A DNA stretch of 64,000 nucleotides from Pseudomonadota bacterium (GCA_963205495.1 CAUJIN010000034.1:1-64000), one strand, 5' to 3'. Numbered from the stretch's first letter, positions 18,645 through 28,012 are shown. Notes: generated by a model from the letters alone, not told the origin. Translations and numbers: made by a program.

Positions 18645-21116
18645 ATGAAGAAGAACACGAGCAGCCGGCGCGGGAAGTCCGGCAAGGACGCGCCACAGCG
18701 CCCCGGCTGGATGCCCGAGTCGCTGGTTCGCGCCGAGGCCGGCGAAAAGCCTGCGCCCAGGCGTTCGAGTGCCTCCGGGCGCGCGCAAGCGCCCTCCGCT
18801 TCGACGAAGAAGTCCCGAGCCGACGGCGAGTCGCCGCGGCCGTCGCGCCGCAAGCCGGAAGCCTCGCCACCGTCTGTCGCGTCTCGGGGCGCGGCAAAGC
18901 CTGCCCGCCCGCCCATCACCGACCGCTACGCCGAACGCGAAGCGCTGCGCTATGAGCGCCCCATCGCCAGCCGCGAGGCGATCCTGGCGCTGGTGGATGA
19001 GGCCGATGGCCCGCAGACGGCCGAACAGCTCGCCGCCCACCTCGGCCTGACCGCGCCGGACCGCTTCGAGGCGCTCAGCCGGCGCCTCGCCGCGATGCTG
19101 CGCGATGGCCAGCTGCACGTGAATCGCCGCGGCGGCTATGTCCCGGCGCAGAAAACCGCGCTGATCGCCGGCACCGTCACGGCCAATCCGGAAGGCTTCG
19201 GCTTCCTGAGACCGGAGGCGGGCGGCGAGGATCTGTTCCTGCCGCCGCGCGAGATGCGCAAGGTTTTCCACGGCGACCGCGTGCTGGCCAACGTGGTGAA
19301 TGTGGATGCACGCGGGCGACGCGAGGGCAGCATCGTGGAAGTGCTCGAACGCCGCGTCACGCGCCTGGTCGGGCGTTTCGAGGAGCGCGCCGGCATAGGC
19401 CACGTCACCCCGGATGATCGCCGCCTCTTGCAGGACGTGCTGGTTCCGCCGGACGCGCGCAAGGGCGCGCGGCCCGGGCAGCTGGTGGTCTGCGAGGTGC
19501 TGGAAGCGCCGGCGCACGGCCGACCGCCCATCGGCCGCGTGCTGACCGTGCTGGGCGATGCGCTGACCCCGTCGCTGGTGGTGGAGGTGGCGATCCACGG
19601 CCACGGCTTGCCGCACGTCTTCCCCGAGGCGGTGCTGGACGAAGCCGCCGCGGTGCCGCAGGAAGTGCCGGCCGCGCTCGCCGGCACGCGCGTCGATCTG
19701 CGCGCGCTGCCCCTGGTCACCATCGACGGCGAGGACGCGCGCGATTTCGACGATGCGGTCTGGTGCGAGCCCAACCGCGACGGGTTCCGACTGGTGGTGG
19801 CGATCGCCGACGTTTCGCACTACGTCACGCCCGGCTCGCCGCTGGACGCCGAAGCGCAGAACCGTGCCACCTCGGTGTATTTCCCCGGCTACGTCATCCC
19901 GATGCTGCCGCAGACGCTGTCCAACGGCATCTGCTCGCTGCGTCCGGACGGCGACCGCCTGTGCTTCGTGTGCGACATGCAGGTAGACCGCGATGGCGAG
20001 GTCACGCGCTCGAAGTTCTACGAGGCGGTGATGCGCTCGCACGCGCGGCTGACCTACACCCAGGTCTGGAAGGCGGTGGGCGAGGACGATCCGGAAGCCC
20101 TCGCCCAGGTGGGCGAGCGCCTGCCCCAGCTGCGCCATCTGCACCAGCTCTATCAGCTGCTGGCGCGCGCGCGCGCGGCGCGCGGGGCGATCGAGTTCGA
20201 GACCGGCGAGGTGCACTTCCTGCTGGGACCGGGCGGCGAGGTGGTGCAGGGCGGCATGAGCGAGCGCAACGATGCGCACAAGCTGATCGAAGAGTGCATG
20301 ATCGCGGCCAACGTCGAGGCCGCGCGCTTCCTCCTGAAGAAGCAGATTCCCGCGCCGTACCGCGTGCATGACCGCCCGCCCGAGCAGAAATACGCCGAAC
20401 TGCAGGAGTTCCTGGCCGAGTTCAGGCTCTCGATGCCGCCCTGGTCCAAGGTACAGCCGCGCGACTTCACCGCGCTGCTGAAGAAAGTGCGCAAGCGCGC
20501 CGATGCGGCCCTGATCGAATCGGTGCTGCTGCGTTCGCAGAGCCTTGCGACCTATTCCACCCAGAACATCGGCCACTTCGGGCTGGCGCTGGAGGCCTAC
20601 GCGCACTTCACCTCGCCCATCCGCCGCTACGCCGACCTGCTGGTGCACCGCGCGCTCAAGCATGCGCTGGGCGGCGGTCGCGCCAACGATTTCCGCTACG
20701 CCCCGCACGACATGGCCAGCCTGTGCCTGCACTGCTCCGAGCGCAGCCGCCGCGCCGAAGAGGCCGAGCGCGAAGTGGACGAACGCTACCGCGCGGCGTG
20801 GATGGAACAGCACGTCGGCGGCGAGTTCGACGGCATCGTTTCCGGCGTCACCTCGTTCGGCCTGTTCGTGGAAATGACCGAATCCCGCGTCACCGGGCTG
20901 GTGCACGTCACCCAGCTGCCCAACGACTGGTATCACTTCGATCCGGTGCGCAAGCGCCTGGAAGGCGAGCGCAGCGGCGCGGCATGGCGGCAGGGCGATG
21001 CGGTGCGGGTGCAGGTGCTGCGCGCCAGCGTCGAGGATCGCCGCATCGACCTGCGTCTGGTGCCGCCCAGGCCGGCTCCCGCCGCGGCGCGGCGCAAGCC
21101 GCGGGCGGCGTCCTGA
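18645..21116 (+). CDS. rnr: Ribonuclease R
   Basis: RNase R is a processive 3'-5' exonuclease that degrades structured RNA and takes part in tmRNA quality control and cold response. The 823-residue protein has a basic, low-complexity N-terminal extension of about 90 residues, a helix-turn-helix domain (about 108-165), cold-shock domains (from about 173, with GFGFLRPE), the RNB domain with the catalytic acidic cluster DGEDARDFDDAV (about 361-372), and a C-terminal S1 domain (about 726-810) followed by a basic Pro/Ala/Arg tail. rlmB follows 23 bases later, the same rnr-rlmB pairing as in E. coli. Confidence 0.97.
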   Translation: MKKNTSSRRGKSGKDAPQRPGWMPESLVRAEAGEKPAPRRSSASGRAQAPSASTKKSRADGESPRPSRRKPEASPPSVASRGAAKPARPPITDRYAEREALRYERPIASREAILALVDEADGPQTAEQLAAHLGLTAPDRFEALSRRLAAMLRDGQLHVNRRGGYVPAQKTALIAGTVTANPEGFGFLRPEAGGEDLFLPPREMRKVFHGDRVLANVVNVDARGRREGSIVEVLERRVTRLVGRFEERAGIGHVTPDDRRLLQDVLVPPDARKGARPGQLVVCEVLEAPAHGRPPIGRVLTVLGDALTPSLVVEVAIHGHGLPHVFPEAVLDEAAAVPQEVPAALAGTRVDLRALPLVTIDGEDARDFDDAVWCEPNRDGFRLVVAIADVSHYVTPGSPLDAEAQNRATSVYFPGYVIPMLPQTLSNGICSLRPDGDRLCFVCDMQVDRDGEVTRSKFYEAVMRSHARLTYTQVWKAVGEDDPEALAQVGERLPQLRHLHQLYQLLARARAARGAIEFETGEVHFLLGPGGEVVQGGMSERNDAHKLIEECMIAANVEAARFLLKKQIPAPYRVHDRPPEQKYAELQEFLAEFRLSMPPWSKVQPRDFTALLKKVRKRADAALIESVLLRSQSLATYSTQNIGHFGLALEAYAHFTSPIRRYADLLVHRALKHALGGGRANDFRYAPHDMASLCLHCSERSRRAEEAEREVDERYRAAWMEQHVGGEFDGIVSGVTSFGLFVEMTESRVTGLVHVTQLPNDWYHFDPVRKRLEGERSGAAWRQGDAVRVQVLRASVEDRRIDLRLVPPRPAPAAARRKPRAAS

Positions 21117-21139
21117 TCCCTTTTCCGGAGTGATTTTCC

Positions 21140-21883
21140 ATGGCTGACAACGACCGCTGGATCGCCGGCATCAACGCCGCAGCCGCCGTGCTCGATGGCG
21201 ATGCGGTGGGCGTGCGCGAGGTGATGGTCGAGGCGCGGGCGCGCAATCCGCGCCTGGTCGAGCTGGCCGAGCTGGCGCGCGCGCAGGGCATCGCGGTGAA
21301 CCGCGTCGGCAGCGAGGCGCTCGACCGCATGGCCGGCGGGGTGCGGCATCAGGGCATCGTGCTGCGCTGCATGGCCGCGCGCAGCCTCGACGAGCACGAT
21401 CTCGACGCCCTTCTTGCCGCCACCGAGCGCCCGCTGCTGCTGGTGCTCGACGGCGTGCAGGACCCGCACAACCTCGGCGCCTGCCTGCGCAGCGCCGCGG
21501 CGGCCGGCGTGACCGCGGTGGTGCTTCCGAAGGATCGCAGCGCGCCGGTCAACGCCACCGTGCACAAGACCTCGGCCGGCGCCGCCGACCGCATCTCCGT
21601 GGTGCGGGTCACCAATCTGGCGCGCACGCTGGAATCGCTCAAGCAGGCCGGGGTCTGGCTGGTGGGTCTGGCCGGCGAGGCGCAGGCCAGCCTGTATTCG
21701 ATGGACCTGGCCGGCGCGGTCGGCATCGTCGTGGGCGGGGAAGGCGAGGGTCTGCGACGGCTTACCCGCGAACGCTGCGACTTCCTCGCGCGCATCCCCA
21801 TGCCGGGCGAAATGGAAAGCCTCAATGTTTCGGTGGCCACCGGCATCGCGCTGTTCGAGGCGGTGCGCCAGCGCGCCGGCTGA
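21140..21883 (+). CDS. rlmB: 23S rRNA (guanosine-2'-O-)-methyltransferase RlmB
   Basis: RlmB methylates the ribose of G2251 in the 23S rRNA peptidyl-transferase P loop. The 247 residues have the N-terminal L30e-like substrate-binding domain and a C-terminal SPOUT knot. Motif 1 is LDGVQDPHNLGACLRSA, motif 2 is GIVVGGEGEGL, and motif 3 is PMPGEMESLNVSVATGI. The Asn and Arg of the active site are in place. It is directly downstream of rnr. Confidence 0.96.
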   Translation: MADNDRWIAGINAAAAVLDGDAVGVREVMVEARARNPRLVELAELARAQGIAVNRVGSEALDRMAGGVRHQGIVLRCMAARSLDEHDLDALLAATERPLLLVLDGVQDPHNLGACLRSAAAAGVTAVVLPKDRSAPVNATVHKTSAGAADRISVVRVTNLARTLESLKQAGVWLVGLAGEAQASLYSMDLAGAVGIVVGGEGEGLRRLTRERCDFLARIPMPGEMESLNVSVATGIALFEAVRQRAG

Positions 21884-21977
21884 ATCGGCGCTGGCCGCCG
21901 TTCGTCGGGCGCGCCGCGTCCGGCACGGCAGCGGCGCAGTAAGCTGCTCGCGCCATTGACGCAGAAGGGGAATTGGC

Positions 21978-22457
<480 letters not shown>

Positions 22458-22466
22458 TCGCCCCGG

Positions 22467-23105
22467 TCAGCCGGACGGCGTCTTGTCAGGGAACGCGCAC
22501 AGGTCGGCGATCGCGCAGTGCGGGCAGGCGGGCTTGCGCGCCTTGCAGACGTAGCGCCCGTGCAGGATGAGCCAGTGGTGGGCGTTCATGCGATAGGCCG
22601 CCGGCACGCTGCGCAGCAGTTTGCGTTCGACTTCTTCCACGGTCCTGCCGCGCGCCAGCCCGGTGCGGTTGGCTACGCGGAAGATGTGGGTATCGACCGC
22701 GATGGTCGGTTCGCCGAAGGCGACGTTCAGCACCACGTTGGCGGTCTTGCGGCCGACGCCGGGCAGCGCCTCGAGCGCGGCGCGGTCGTGCGGCACCTCG
22801 CCGCCGTGGCGTTCGAGCAGCAGGCGGCAGGTGGCGATGAGGTTCCTGGCCTTGGCGTTGAAGAGGCCGAGGGTGGCGATGTGCTGGCGCAGGCCGTCCT
22901 CGCCCAGATCGAGCAGGGCACGGGGCGTGTTGGCGACCGGGAACAGCCGCCGCGTGGCGCGGTTGACGCCCACGTCGGTGGCCTGCGCCGAAAGGATCAC
23001 CGCCACCAGCAGTTCGAACGGCGTGCGGTACTCCAGCTCGGTTTCCGGATGCGGGTCGAGCTCGGCCAGACGGCGGAACAGTTCGATGCGGTCGGCGGGC
23101 TTCAC
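22467..23105 (-). CDS. nth: Endonuclease III
   Basis: A bifunctional DNA glycosylase/AP lyase removing oxidised pyrimidines. The GTG start at 23105 overlaps the rnfD-like stop by four bases (GTGA). The 212-residue protein has the helix-hairpin-helix LPGVGRKTANVVL with the catalytic Lys, the catalytic Asp in VDTHIFRVANR, and a C-terminal 4Fe-4S cluster with spacing C-6-C-2-C-5-C (from YVCKARKPACPHCAIADLC, quoted in parts). The nth gene often ends rnf operons in gammaproteobacteria, as here. Confidence 0.97.
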   Translation of the reverse strand: MKPADRIELFRRLAELDPHPETELEYRTPFELLVAVILSAQATDVGVNRATRRLFPVANTPRALLDLGEDGLRQHIATLGLFNAKARNLIATCRLLLERHGGEVPHDRAALEALPGVGRKTANVVLNVAFGEPTIAVDTHIFRVANRTGLARGRTVEEVERKLLRSVPAAYRMNAHHWLILHGRYVCKARKPACPHCAIADLCAFPDKTPSG

Positions 23106-23908
23106 GTCGCCGCCTTGCGCGCTGCGCGCGCCGGCAGGGTGAGGTCCTCGATCCACGGCGTCAGCGCACCGCCCAGCACGAGGACCGCGCCGATGGTTGC
23201 GGGCGGGGCGCCGCGCAGCCAGACGATGGCGCAGCCGGCGCCGGCCAGTGCGGCCAGCGCGATGCGGCCGGATGGCGTGGCGGGAAGGTGGCGCGGATCG
23301 GCGAGGAGGAACGTGGCAACGGCAGCGGCGACCAGCGCCGCCGCCGGCAGTTCGCCCACGATGAACCAGGCGAAGGCCAGGGGCAGTGCGAAAGCCAGCG
23401 CGGGCGCAAGCCGCAGCAGGCCGAGCGCGCCGAGCGCCAGCGCGCCGGCGAGCCAGAGGCCGGCGACCTGCATCGCGGAGGGGAGGAGCAGGCGTCCGGG
23501 AGCAAGTTCGTGCCCCAGCATCGGCGCCAGCCCGGCCGCCAGGGCCAGCGCCAGCGCCGCGGGCGCAAAGGGATTGTTCGCCGCGCCGCCGAGCAGGCGT
23601 GCGCAGGCCAGCGCCAGCACGAGGCACGCCGCAGGAATCCAGGGCGGCGCGCCGGGTGGCCACAGCGCCGCCAGCAGCAGGGCGTGGAGCAGGAGGTGGA
23701 GCGGTTCGACGCCCACCGCGTTGCGTGCGGAATGGCGAATCGCGGTATCGGCCGCGAGCGCGGCAAGCCCCAGCAGGCCGGCGCGTGCCGCCAGCGCGGG
23801 GTCGAGCCGAGCGGTTTGCCAGGCCAGCGCCGGCAGCGCGGCGGCGAGGAGGAATGCGCTGCGGCGAGCCGGCGTGCGCCGCCAGGCCGGAAGCGCCGGG
23901 GCCGTCAC
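23102..23908 (-). CDS. rnfD: RnfD-like membrane subunit lacking the flavin motif
   Basis: A 268-residue, highly hydrophobic, Ala/Leu-rich protein with about eight to nine membrane segments. It resembles RnfD/NqrB of the Rnf electron transport complex in length of hydrophobic part, in the NPFAPAALALALA segment and in its place before nth. It is short for RnfD (usually about 330-350 residues), and I see no S/D-G-A-T motif, the usual site for covalent FMN. The ATG overlaps the RnfC-like stop by four bases. Together with the orphan RnfC fragment it forms a reduced module; rnfA, B, G and E are not present. It may be an evolved remnant with altered function. Confidence 0.65.
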   Translation of the reverse strand: MTAPALPAWRRTPARRSAFLLAAALPALAWQTARLDPALAARAGLLGLAALAADTAIRHSARNAVGVEPLHLLLHALLLAALWPPGAPPWIPAACLVLALACARLLGGAANNPFAPAALALALAAGLAPMLGHELAPGRLLLPSAMQVAGLWLAGALALGALGLLRLAPALAFALPLAFAWFIVGELPAAALVAAAVATFLLADPRHLPATPSGRIALAALAGAGCAIVWLRGAPPATIGAVLVLGGALTPWIEDLTLPARAARKAAT

Positions 23909-24321
23909 GCCGGATCCTTCGCGTCCGGCGGGCGCTTGGCGCGGGCGCGCGCCAGCGCCGCGGCCACGGCCTGTGCGGATGCGTTGGCGGCGCGCTGGCG
24001 CTCGCGCTCGGCGGCAAGCTCTTCTTCCCGCCGCCGCAGGCGCGCGTCGCGTGCCTCGAAGCGCTGGCGGGAAATTTCGGCAAACGCCTGCCGCTGCCGC
24101 TCCTGCCGCAGCGCGTCACGGGCCGCGGTGAAGCGCGCGGCCAGCGGGATTCCGCTGGGGCAGCGCGCATCGCAGGCGGCGCAGCCGGTGCAGTCTTGCA
24201 GCCCCAGCGCCTGCGCCGCGGAAGGCTCGTCGCGGCGCAGCGCGGCGAGCAGGCGCTGGGGATCAAGATCGGCCGGGCAGGCCGGCGCGCACTCGCCGCA
24301 GCGGATGCAGGGCTGGATCAC
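23905..24321 (-). CDS. RnfC C-terminal-type 2x[4Fe-4S] ferredoxin protein
   Basis: A 138-residue protein with two CxxCxxCxxxC clusters (Cys5/8/11/15 and Cys44/47/50/54) followed by a long, charged helical tail rich in Ala, Arg and Glu, ending AVAAALARARAKRP. This is the layout of the C-terminal third of RnfC. The N-terminal NADH/FMN-binding and SLBB domains of RnfC are absent, and no coding remnant is seen in the 15 bases before the start. The crotonase gene lies immediately upstream. It could be a stand-alone ferredoxin subunit serving the RnfD-like protein, or a decay product that has kept its frame. Confidence 0.75.
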   Translation of the reverse strand: MIQPCIRCGECAPACPADLDPQRLLAALRRDEPSAAQALGLQDCTGCAACDARCPSGIPLAARFTAARDALRQERQRQAFAEISRQRFEARDARLRRREEELAAERERQRAANASAQAVAAALARARAKRPPDAKDPA

Positions 24322-24336
24322 GGAAAGCCCGTGTAC

Positions 24337-25119
24337 TCAGCGGCCGGTGAAGGCGGGCTTGCGGCGTTCCAGGAAGGCGCGGGTGCCTTCGCGCATGTCC
24401 TCGGTGGAGGCCGAGGTGGCGAAGGCCTGGGCCTCGTAGTCCAGGCCGGTCGCGAGATCGGCTTCGCCGCCCAGGATCACCGCGTCGAGCACGCCGCGCA
24501 GTGCCTCGGGCGCGGAGGCGGCGAGCTGTTCGGCCAGCGCCAGGGTTTCGGCTTCCAGCGCCTCGGGCGCCGCCACGCGGTTGACCAGGCCGAGCTCGTA
24601 GGCGCGCGCCGCGCCGATCTGGACGCCGGTCAGGCACAGCTCCAGCGCCGCGCCGCGGCCGGTGACGCGCAGCAGGCGCTGGGTGCCGCCGAAGCCCGGC
24701 AGCACGCCCAGGTTCACCTCGGGCTGGCCCAGGCGCGCCTTTTCGCTGGCGATGCGCAGGTGGCAGGCGAGCGCCAGCTCCATGCCGCCGCCGAGGGCGT
24801 AGCCGTTGATCTGCGCGATGACCGGCTTGCCGAGGGTTTCCACCGTGCGCATGGTGCGCTGGCCGCGGCGCGCGAAATCGCGCGCCTGCACCGGCGTGAC
24901 TGTGGCCAGTTCGGAAATGTCGGCACCGGCCACGAAGGCCTTGTCGCCCGCGCCGCGCAGGATCACCACGCGCACGGAGACGTCGGCGCCGGCCTCCTCG
25001 AAGGCGCGGGTGAGTTCGTCCAGCGTGGCGGCGTTGAGCGCGTTGAGCTTGTCGGGGCGGTTGACGGTGATGCGGCGCACCGCGCCGAGGTTCTCGATCT
25101 GGAGGTTGGCAAAGCCCAT
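24337..25119 (-). CDS. Enoyl-CoA hydratase/isomerase (crotonase) family protein
   Basis: A 260-residue crotonase-fold enzyme. The oxyanion-hole segments AGADISEL and GGGMELALA are present. Both catalytic glutamates of true enoyl-CoA hydratases are conserved (GGGMEL and GQPEVNLG), followed by LPGFGGTQRL, so short-chain enoyl-CoA hydration in beta-oxidation or a related pathway is likely; the exact substrate is not clear. The ATG at 25119 starts MGFANLQIENLGAV. A minus-strand TACAAT -10-like box (25156-25151) lies upstream. The next genes of the unit are the RnfC-like and RnfD-like genes. Confidence 0.93.
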   Translation of the reverse strand: MGFANLQIENLGAVRRITVNRPDKLNALNAATLDELTRAFEEAGADVSVRVVILRGAGDKAFVAGADISELATVTPVQARDFARRGQRTMRTVETLGKPVIAQINGYALGGGMELALACHLRIASEKARLGQPEVNLGVLPGFGGTQRLLRVTGRGAALELCLTGVQIGAARAYELGLVNRVAAPEALEAETLALAEQLAASAPEALRGVLDAVILGGEADLATGLDYEAQAFATSASTEDMREGTRAFLERRKPAFTGR

Positions 25120-25344
25120 GGGACACCCGGATGTGAAAGGTAGACTTGTAATTGTAGTGGCTTTGCCCGCGCGCGAAGGCCGCATGACGGCTTGCGGCAC
25201 GACGATGAACCTTTCCGCTGGCTGTACGGTCGAGTATTTCCGGCATGTCTGCGGCGCACCGGCCACTGGCGGTTCGACATGGGCATCGCTATTCTTCCCC
25301 GTTCCATTCGGCCACGGGTGTGGCTGATTCCCCAGGAGGCAAGC

Positions 25345-26022
25345 ATGAAGTTGCGCTGGACGGTCGCGCTGTTGGCGGCCACGACAATGAGCACCGCGCT
25401 GGCGCAGGACACCGCGTCCGAGAAAGGCAAGCTCAGCTATGCGATCGGCTACCAGATCGGTCGGGATTTCACCGAAAAGAAGCTGGACGTCGACGTCAAT
25501 ACGGTGATCCGGGCGATCCAGGACGGCCACGCCAAGCGCGATCCGGCGGTGCCGGTCGAACAGATGGGTGCCGCGCTGGATGCCATGCAGAAGAAGCTGA
25601 TGGACGAGGCCAAGGCCGAGTTCGACAAGGTGGCGGCGGAGAACAAGCGCAAGAGCGACGCCTTCCTGGCCCAGAATCGCGGCAAGACCGGCGTGCAGAC
25701 GCTTTCTTCCGGCATCCAGTACCGGGTGATCGAAACCGGCACCGGCGCCAAGCCGACGGCCAATTCGGAGGCGAAGATCCATTTCCGCGGCTCGCTTTCC
25801 ACCGGGCAGGAGTTTGCCAGCACCTACCAGGGCAACGAGCCGGTCACGATGAAGGTCGGTGAGGCTCCGCTGCCGGGTTTGCGCCAGGTGCTGCCGATGA
25901 TGACCCAGGGATCGCGCTGGGAAATCTTCCTGCCGCCGGACCAGGCCTATGGCGACACGGTTCGTCCGGTCGGTCCGAACCAGGCAGTCGTCTTCGACGT
26001 GAAGCTGGTCGAAGTGAAGTGA
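25345..26022 (+). CDS. FKBP-type peptidyl-prolyl isomerase, exported (FkpA/Mip-like)
   Basis: A 225-residue periplasmic folding factor. The signal peptide MKLRWTVALLAATTMSTALA is followed by the N-terminal dimerisation domain (KLSYAIGYQIGRDF, up to about residue 95) and a C-terminal FKBP domain. AGGAGG lies five bases before the ATG. The substrate-floor Trp found in most FKBPs (IPGW) is replaced by Leu (LPGL), and the early Tyr of VxYxG reads Phe (IHFRG). Isomerase activity may therefore be low and the protein may act mainly as a chaperone. It is a single-gene unit with a 225-base upstream gap. Confidence 0.93.
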   Translation: MKLRWTVALLAATTMSTALAQDTASEKGKLSYAIGYQIGRDFTEKKLDVDVNTVIRAIQDGHAKRDPAVPVEQMGAALDAMQKKLMDEAKAEFDKVAAENKRKSDAFLAQNRGKTGVQTLSSGIQYRVIETGTGAKPTANSEAKIHFRGSLSTGQEFASTYQGNEPVTMKVGEAPLPGLRQVLPMMTQGSRWEIFLPPDQAYGDTVRPVGPNQAVVFDVKLVEVK

Positions 26023-26049
26023 TTTCGGCCGCGCTCTCTGGGGCATTCC

Positions 26050-26095
26050 CGCCCGGAAGCGCGTCGCGATCCGTTTCCACGGCCGGGCGCGGTTT
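26050..26095 (+). terminator. Possible terminator after the FKBP gene
   Basis: CGCCCGG (26050-26056) can pair with CCGGGCG (26083-26089) around a 26-base loop, with CGGTTTT shortly after. The long loop and short T run make it a weak candidate. It lies between two genes on the same strand. Confidence 0.25.
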
Positions 26096-26158
26096 TCGCG
26101 TCCCGGTCGTCTGTCATTTTCGGGGGGCGCGCAGCGACCCGGCCAGCAGGCCGACTTC

Positions 26159-26809
26159 ATGCGTGGCGGCCTGATGTCGGCGGGCGAGCTTCCTGTTGAT
26201 CCCTTGGCCGATCCCGAACGGTTGCGCCGGGCGCTGCTGCCGCTGTCCGCCGAACCGGCCGGATCGGGCTGGAACCTCGACGAAATCGCCGACCTCATCG
26301 ACCCGCGAAGGCTGGTGGATGCGGCCGTTCTGGTCGGCCTGGTGCCGCGCCCTGAAGGCGCCCACGTCCTTCTGACCCGGCGCACCGAATCGCTCCAGCA
26401 CCACGCAGGCCAGGTGAGTTTTCCCGGCGGGCGGGTCGATCCGGAAGACCGTTCCGCTCTGGAGGCCGCGCTGCGCGAGGCCTGGGAGGAGGTCGCCATT
26501 GTGCCTTCGGCGGTGGATCCGGTCGGCTTTCTCGACCCCTATGCCACCATTACCGGCTTCCGCGTGCTGCCGCTGGTGGCGCGCCTTCCGGCCGACTATC
26601 GGGCCGTGCCCAATCCGGGCGAAGTGGCCGAAGCCTTCGAGGTGCCGCTCGCGCCGCTGCTGGCCGGCGAGCGCCTCGTGACCCTGAGCGGCGCCTACCG
26701 CGGACGGGCGCGCAGCTATTGGGAATACCGCGTCGGCCCGCACCGCATCTGGGGCGCGACGGCGGCCATGCTGGTCAATCTGGGGCGGCGGCTGGGCGCG
26801 GCGATCTGA
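26159..26809 (+). CDS. CoA pyrophosphatase-type Nudix hydrolase
   Basis: Hydrolyses CoA or related nucleotide diphosphates, by family. The 216-residue protein has the UPF0035 signature LLTRRTESLQHHAGQVSFPGG just before a Nudix box, GGRVDPEDRSALEAALREAW then EEVAI, which matches the NudL/YeaB subfamily in spacing and in having Ala near its end. A second ATG at 26174 is an alternative start. It is convergent with the Mrr-like gene. Probably about housecleaning of CoA derivatives. Confidence 0.92.
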   Translation: MRGGLMSAGELPVDPLADPERLRRALLPLSAEPAGSGWNLDEIADLIDPRRLVDAAVLVGLVPRPEGAHVLLTRRTESLQHHAGQVSFPGGRVDPEDRSALEAALREAWEEVAIVPSAVDPVGFLDPYATITGFRVLPLVARLPADYRAVPNPGEVAEAFEVPLAPLLAGERLVTLSGAYRGRARSYWEYRVGPHRIWGATAAMLVNLGRRLGAAI

Positions 26810-26869
26810 CGATCGGGGCGTTGGACGGCAGGCGAGAAGAGCCTGCTGTCGCAATCGCGTTTTTTGCGC

Positions 26870-27862
26870 TCAGCGGCACTGCCGCCAGCGCACCTGCGCC
26901 GGCTGGCCTTGCGTGCCGGCAGGTACATCGAGCTGGAGCCGTGTGTAGCGCAGCTCCTCGTATTGCAGCAGGGAACGGCAGATGTCTTCGACCACGACCG
27001 CCAGTGCGTCGTCGCCGGGCGCGTCGCGCAGCCCCACCTGGAGCGTCGAACGGGTGGACCATGTGGCGCTGGTGACCGGCGCAAGGTTTCGCACTTCCAG
27101 AATCGCCGAGGCGCGCCGCGAGGCGAGCTGCTGTTCGGTGAGGCTGGCATCGGGCAGCGTCGGGACGCTGGATTGAGGCTGCGCTGCGGCCGGGCGCGGC
27201 GCTTTCGACACGTCTGCGGCCTGCGGCTGCGCGGGCGGTGCCGCAATTTCAGGAGCGCGCAGGCTGACGAGGGTGAATGCGGCAACCGCGGCCACCAGGG
27301 AGATCAGGGAGGACGCCAGCAGACGCTGGCGCTTGGCCACCTGCGCCACGGTTTCCGCGTCGATGCGCTGATCGTGCGCTACCCACGGTTTGACGTGGGC
27401 CCACAGCTCGGGGCCGGCGATGATTTCGATGCGGCGATCGCGCGCCAGTTTCGCCGCTTCCGGCTCGGCTGCCGCGCACGACACGATGATGGCGCCGTCC
27501 GCTTCGTTCACCTGCACCAGGGAGTGGAGCTGGCCGACCGCGGACGCGGTGACGGTCTGGTTGGCGCCGTTCCGGCACTGCACCAGATATCGGGCGGTGC
27601 CGCGAGCGAACAGCAGGTCGAAGCCGTCCTTCCCCGGCACGCGGTCGGCCCCGGCGGGCTGCATGCCGCGGTCCTTGAGCATCTCGGAAATCAGGCGGCT
27701 GTATTCGTTCCAGCGCATCGCGCACAGCAGCACGATGCCGGCCTTGGCCTCATCGCGCTCGGTGCGGAAGGCGCCGAGCAGGCGGGCGGCGACGAGGAAG
27801 GCGATGACGAGCGTGGCGAGTGAGATCAGCCACGGATGCTGGAGAATGGAGGCAAATCCCAT
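26870..27862 (-). CDS. Membrane-anchored restriction-endonuclease-like (Mrr_cat) protein
   Basis: A 330-residue protein with an N-terminal membrane helix (about 11-30), a soluble Mrr-type endonuclease domain (about 50-160), a second membrane helix (LLASSLISLVAAVAAFTLVSL, near 184-203, described by ends), a Pro/Ala-rich linker and an exported C-terminal domain. The fold motif reads GFDLLFARGTARYLVQCRNG, where the usual (Q/E)xK catalytic Lys is Arg, so nuclease activity is doubtful. The topology places the nuclease-like domain in the cytoplasm with a periplasmic tail. No methylase or restriction partner lies nearby. Function unknown. Confidence 0.75.
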   Translation of the reverse strand: MGFASILQHPWLISLATLVIAFLVAARLLGAFRTERDEAKAGIVLLCAMRWNEYSRLISEMLKDRGMQPAGADRVPGKDGFDLLFARGTARYLVQCRNGANQTVTASAVGQLHSLVQVNEADGAIIVSCAAAEPEAAKLARDRRIEIIAGPELWAHVKPWVAHDQRIDAETVAQVAKRQRLLASSLISLVAAVAAFTLVSLRAPEIAAPPAQPQAADVSKAPRPAAAQPQSSVPTLPDASLTEQQLASRRASAILEVRNLAPVTSATWSTRSTLQVGLRDAPGDDALAVVVEDICRSLLQYEELRYTRLQLDVPAGTQGQPAQVRWRQCR

Positions 27863-28012
27863 GGTCGGTCGTCGATGTCGGGTTCAGGCACGCATCATAA
27901 CGCGTGTCCCGCGCCGACCGATCGGGCGGCGAGCATGGTTTTGCCCGCGCCTCGGGACGGGGCGTCCGGCCCCGGGTCGGGGCCGGCATTTCCGCGCGGC
28001 GCGGACTTTCCG

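Noticed and set aside
18447..20936. 829-codon open frame antisense to rnr
   Set aside because: It mirrors RNase R codons, is rich in His/Gln/Arg and Ala and resembles no protein family. The same holds for 14220-16028, 29351-32023, 39576-42335, 56111-57880 and 58766-60628.
22458..24336. Complete Rnf complex
   Set aside because: Only an RnfC tail and an RnfD-like protein are present; no other subunit is encoded in the window.
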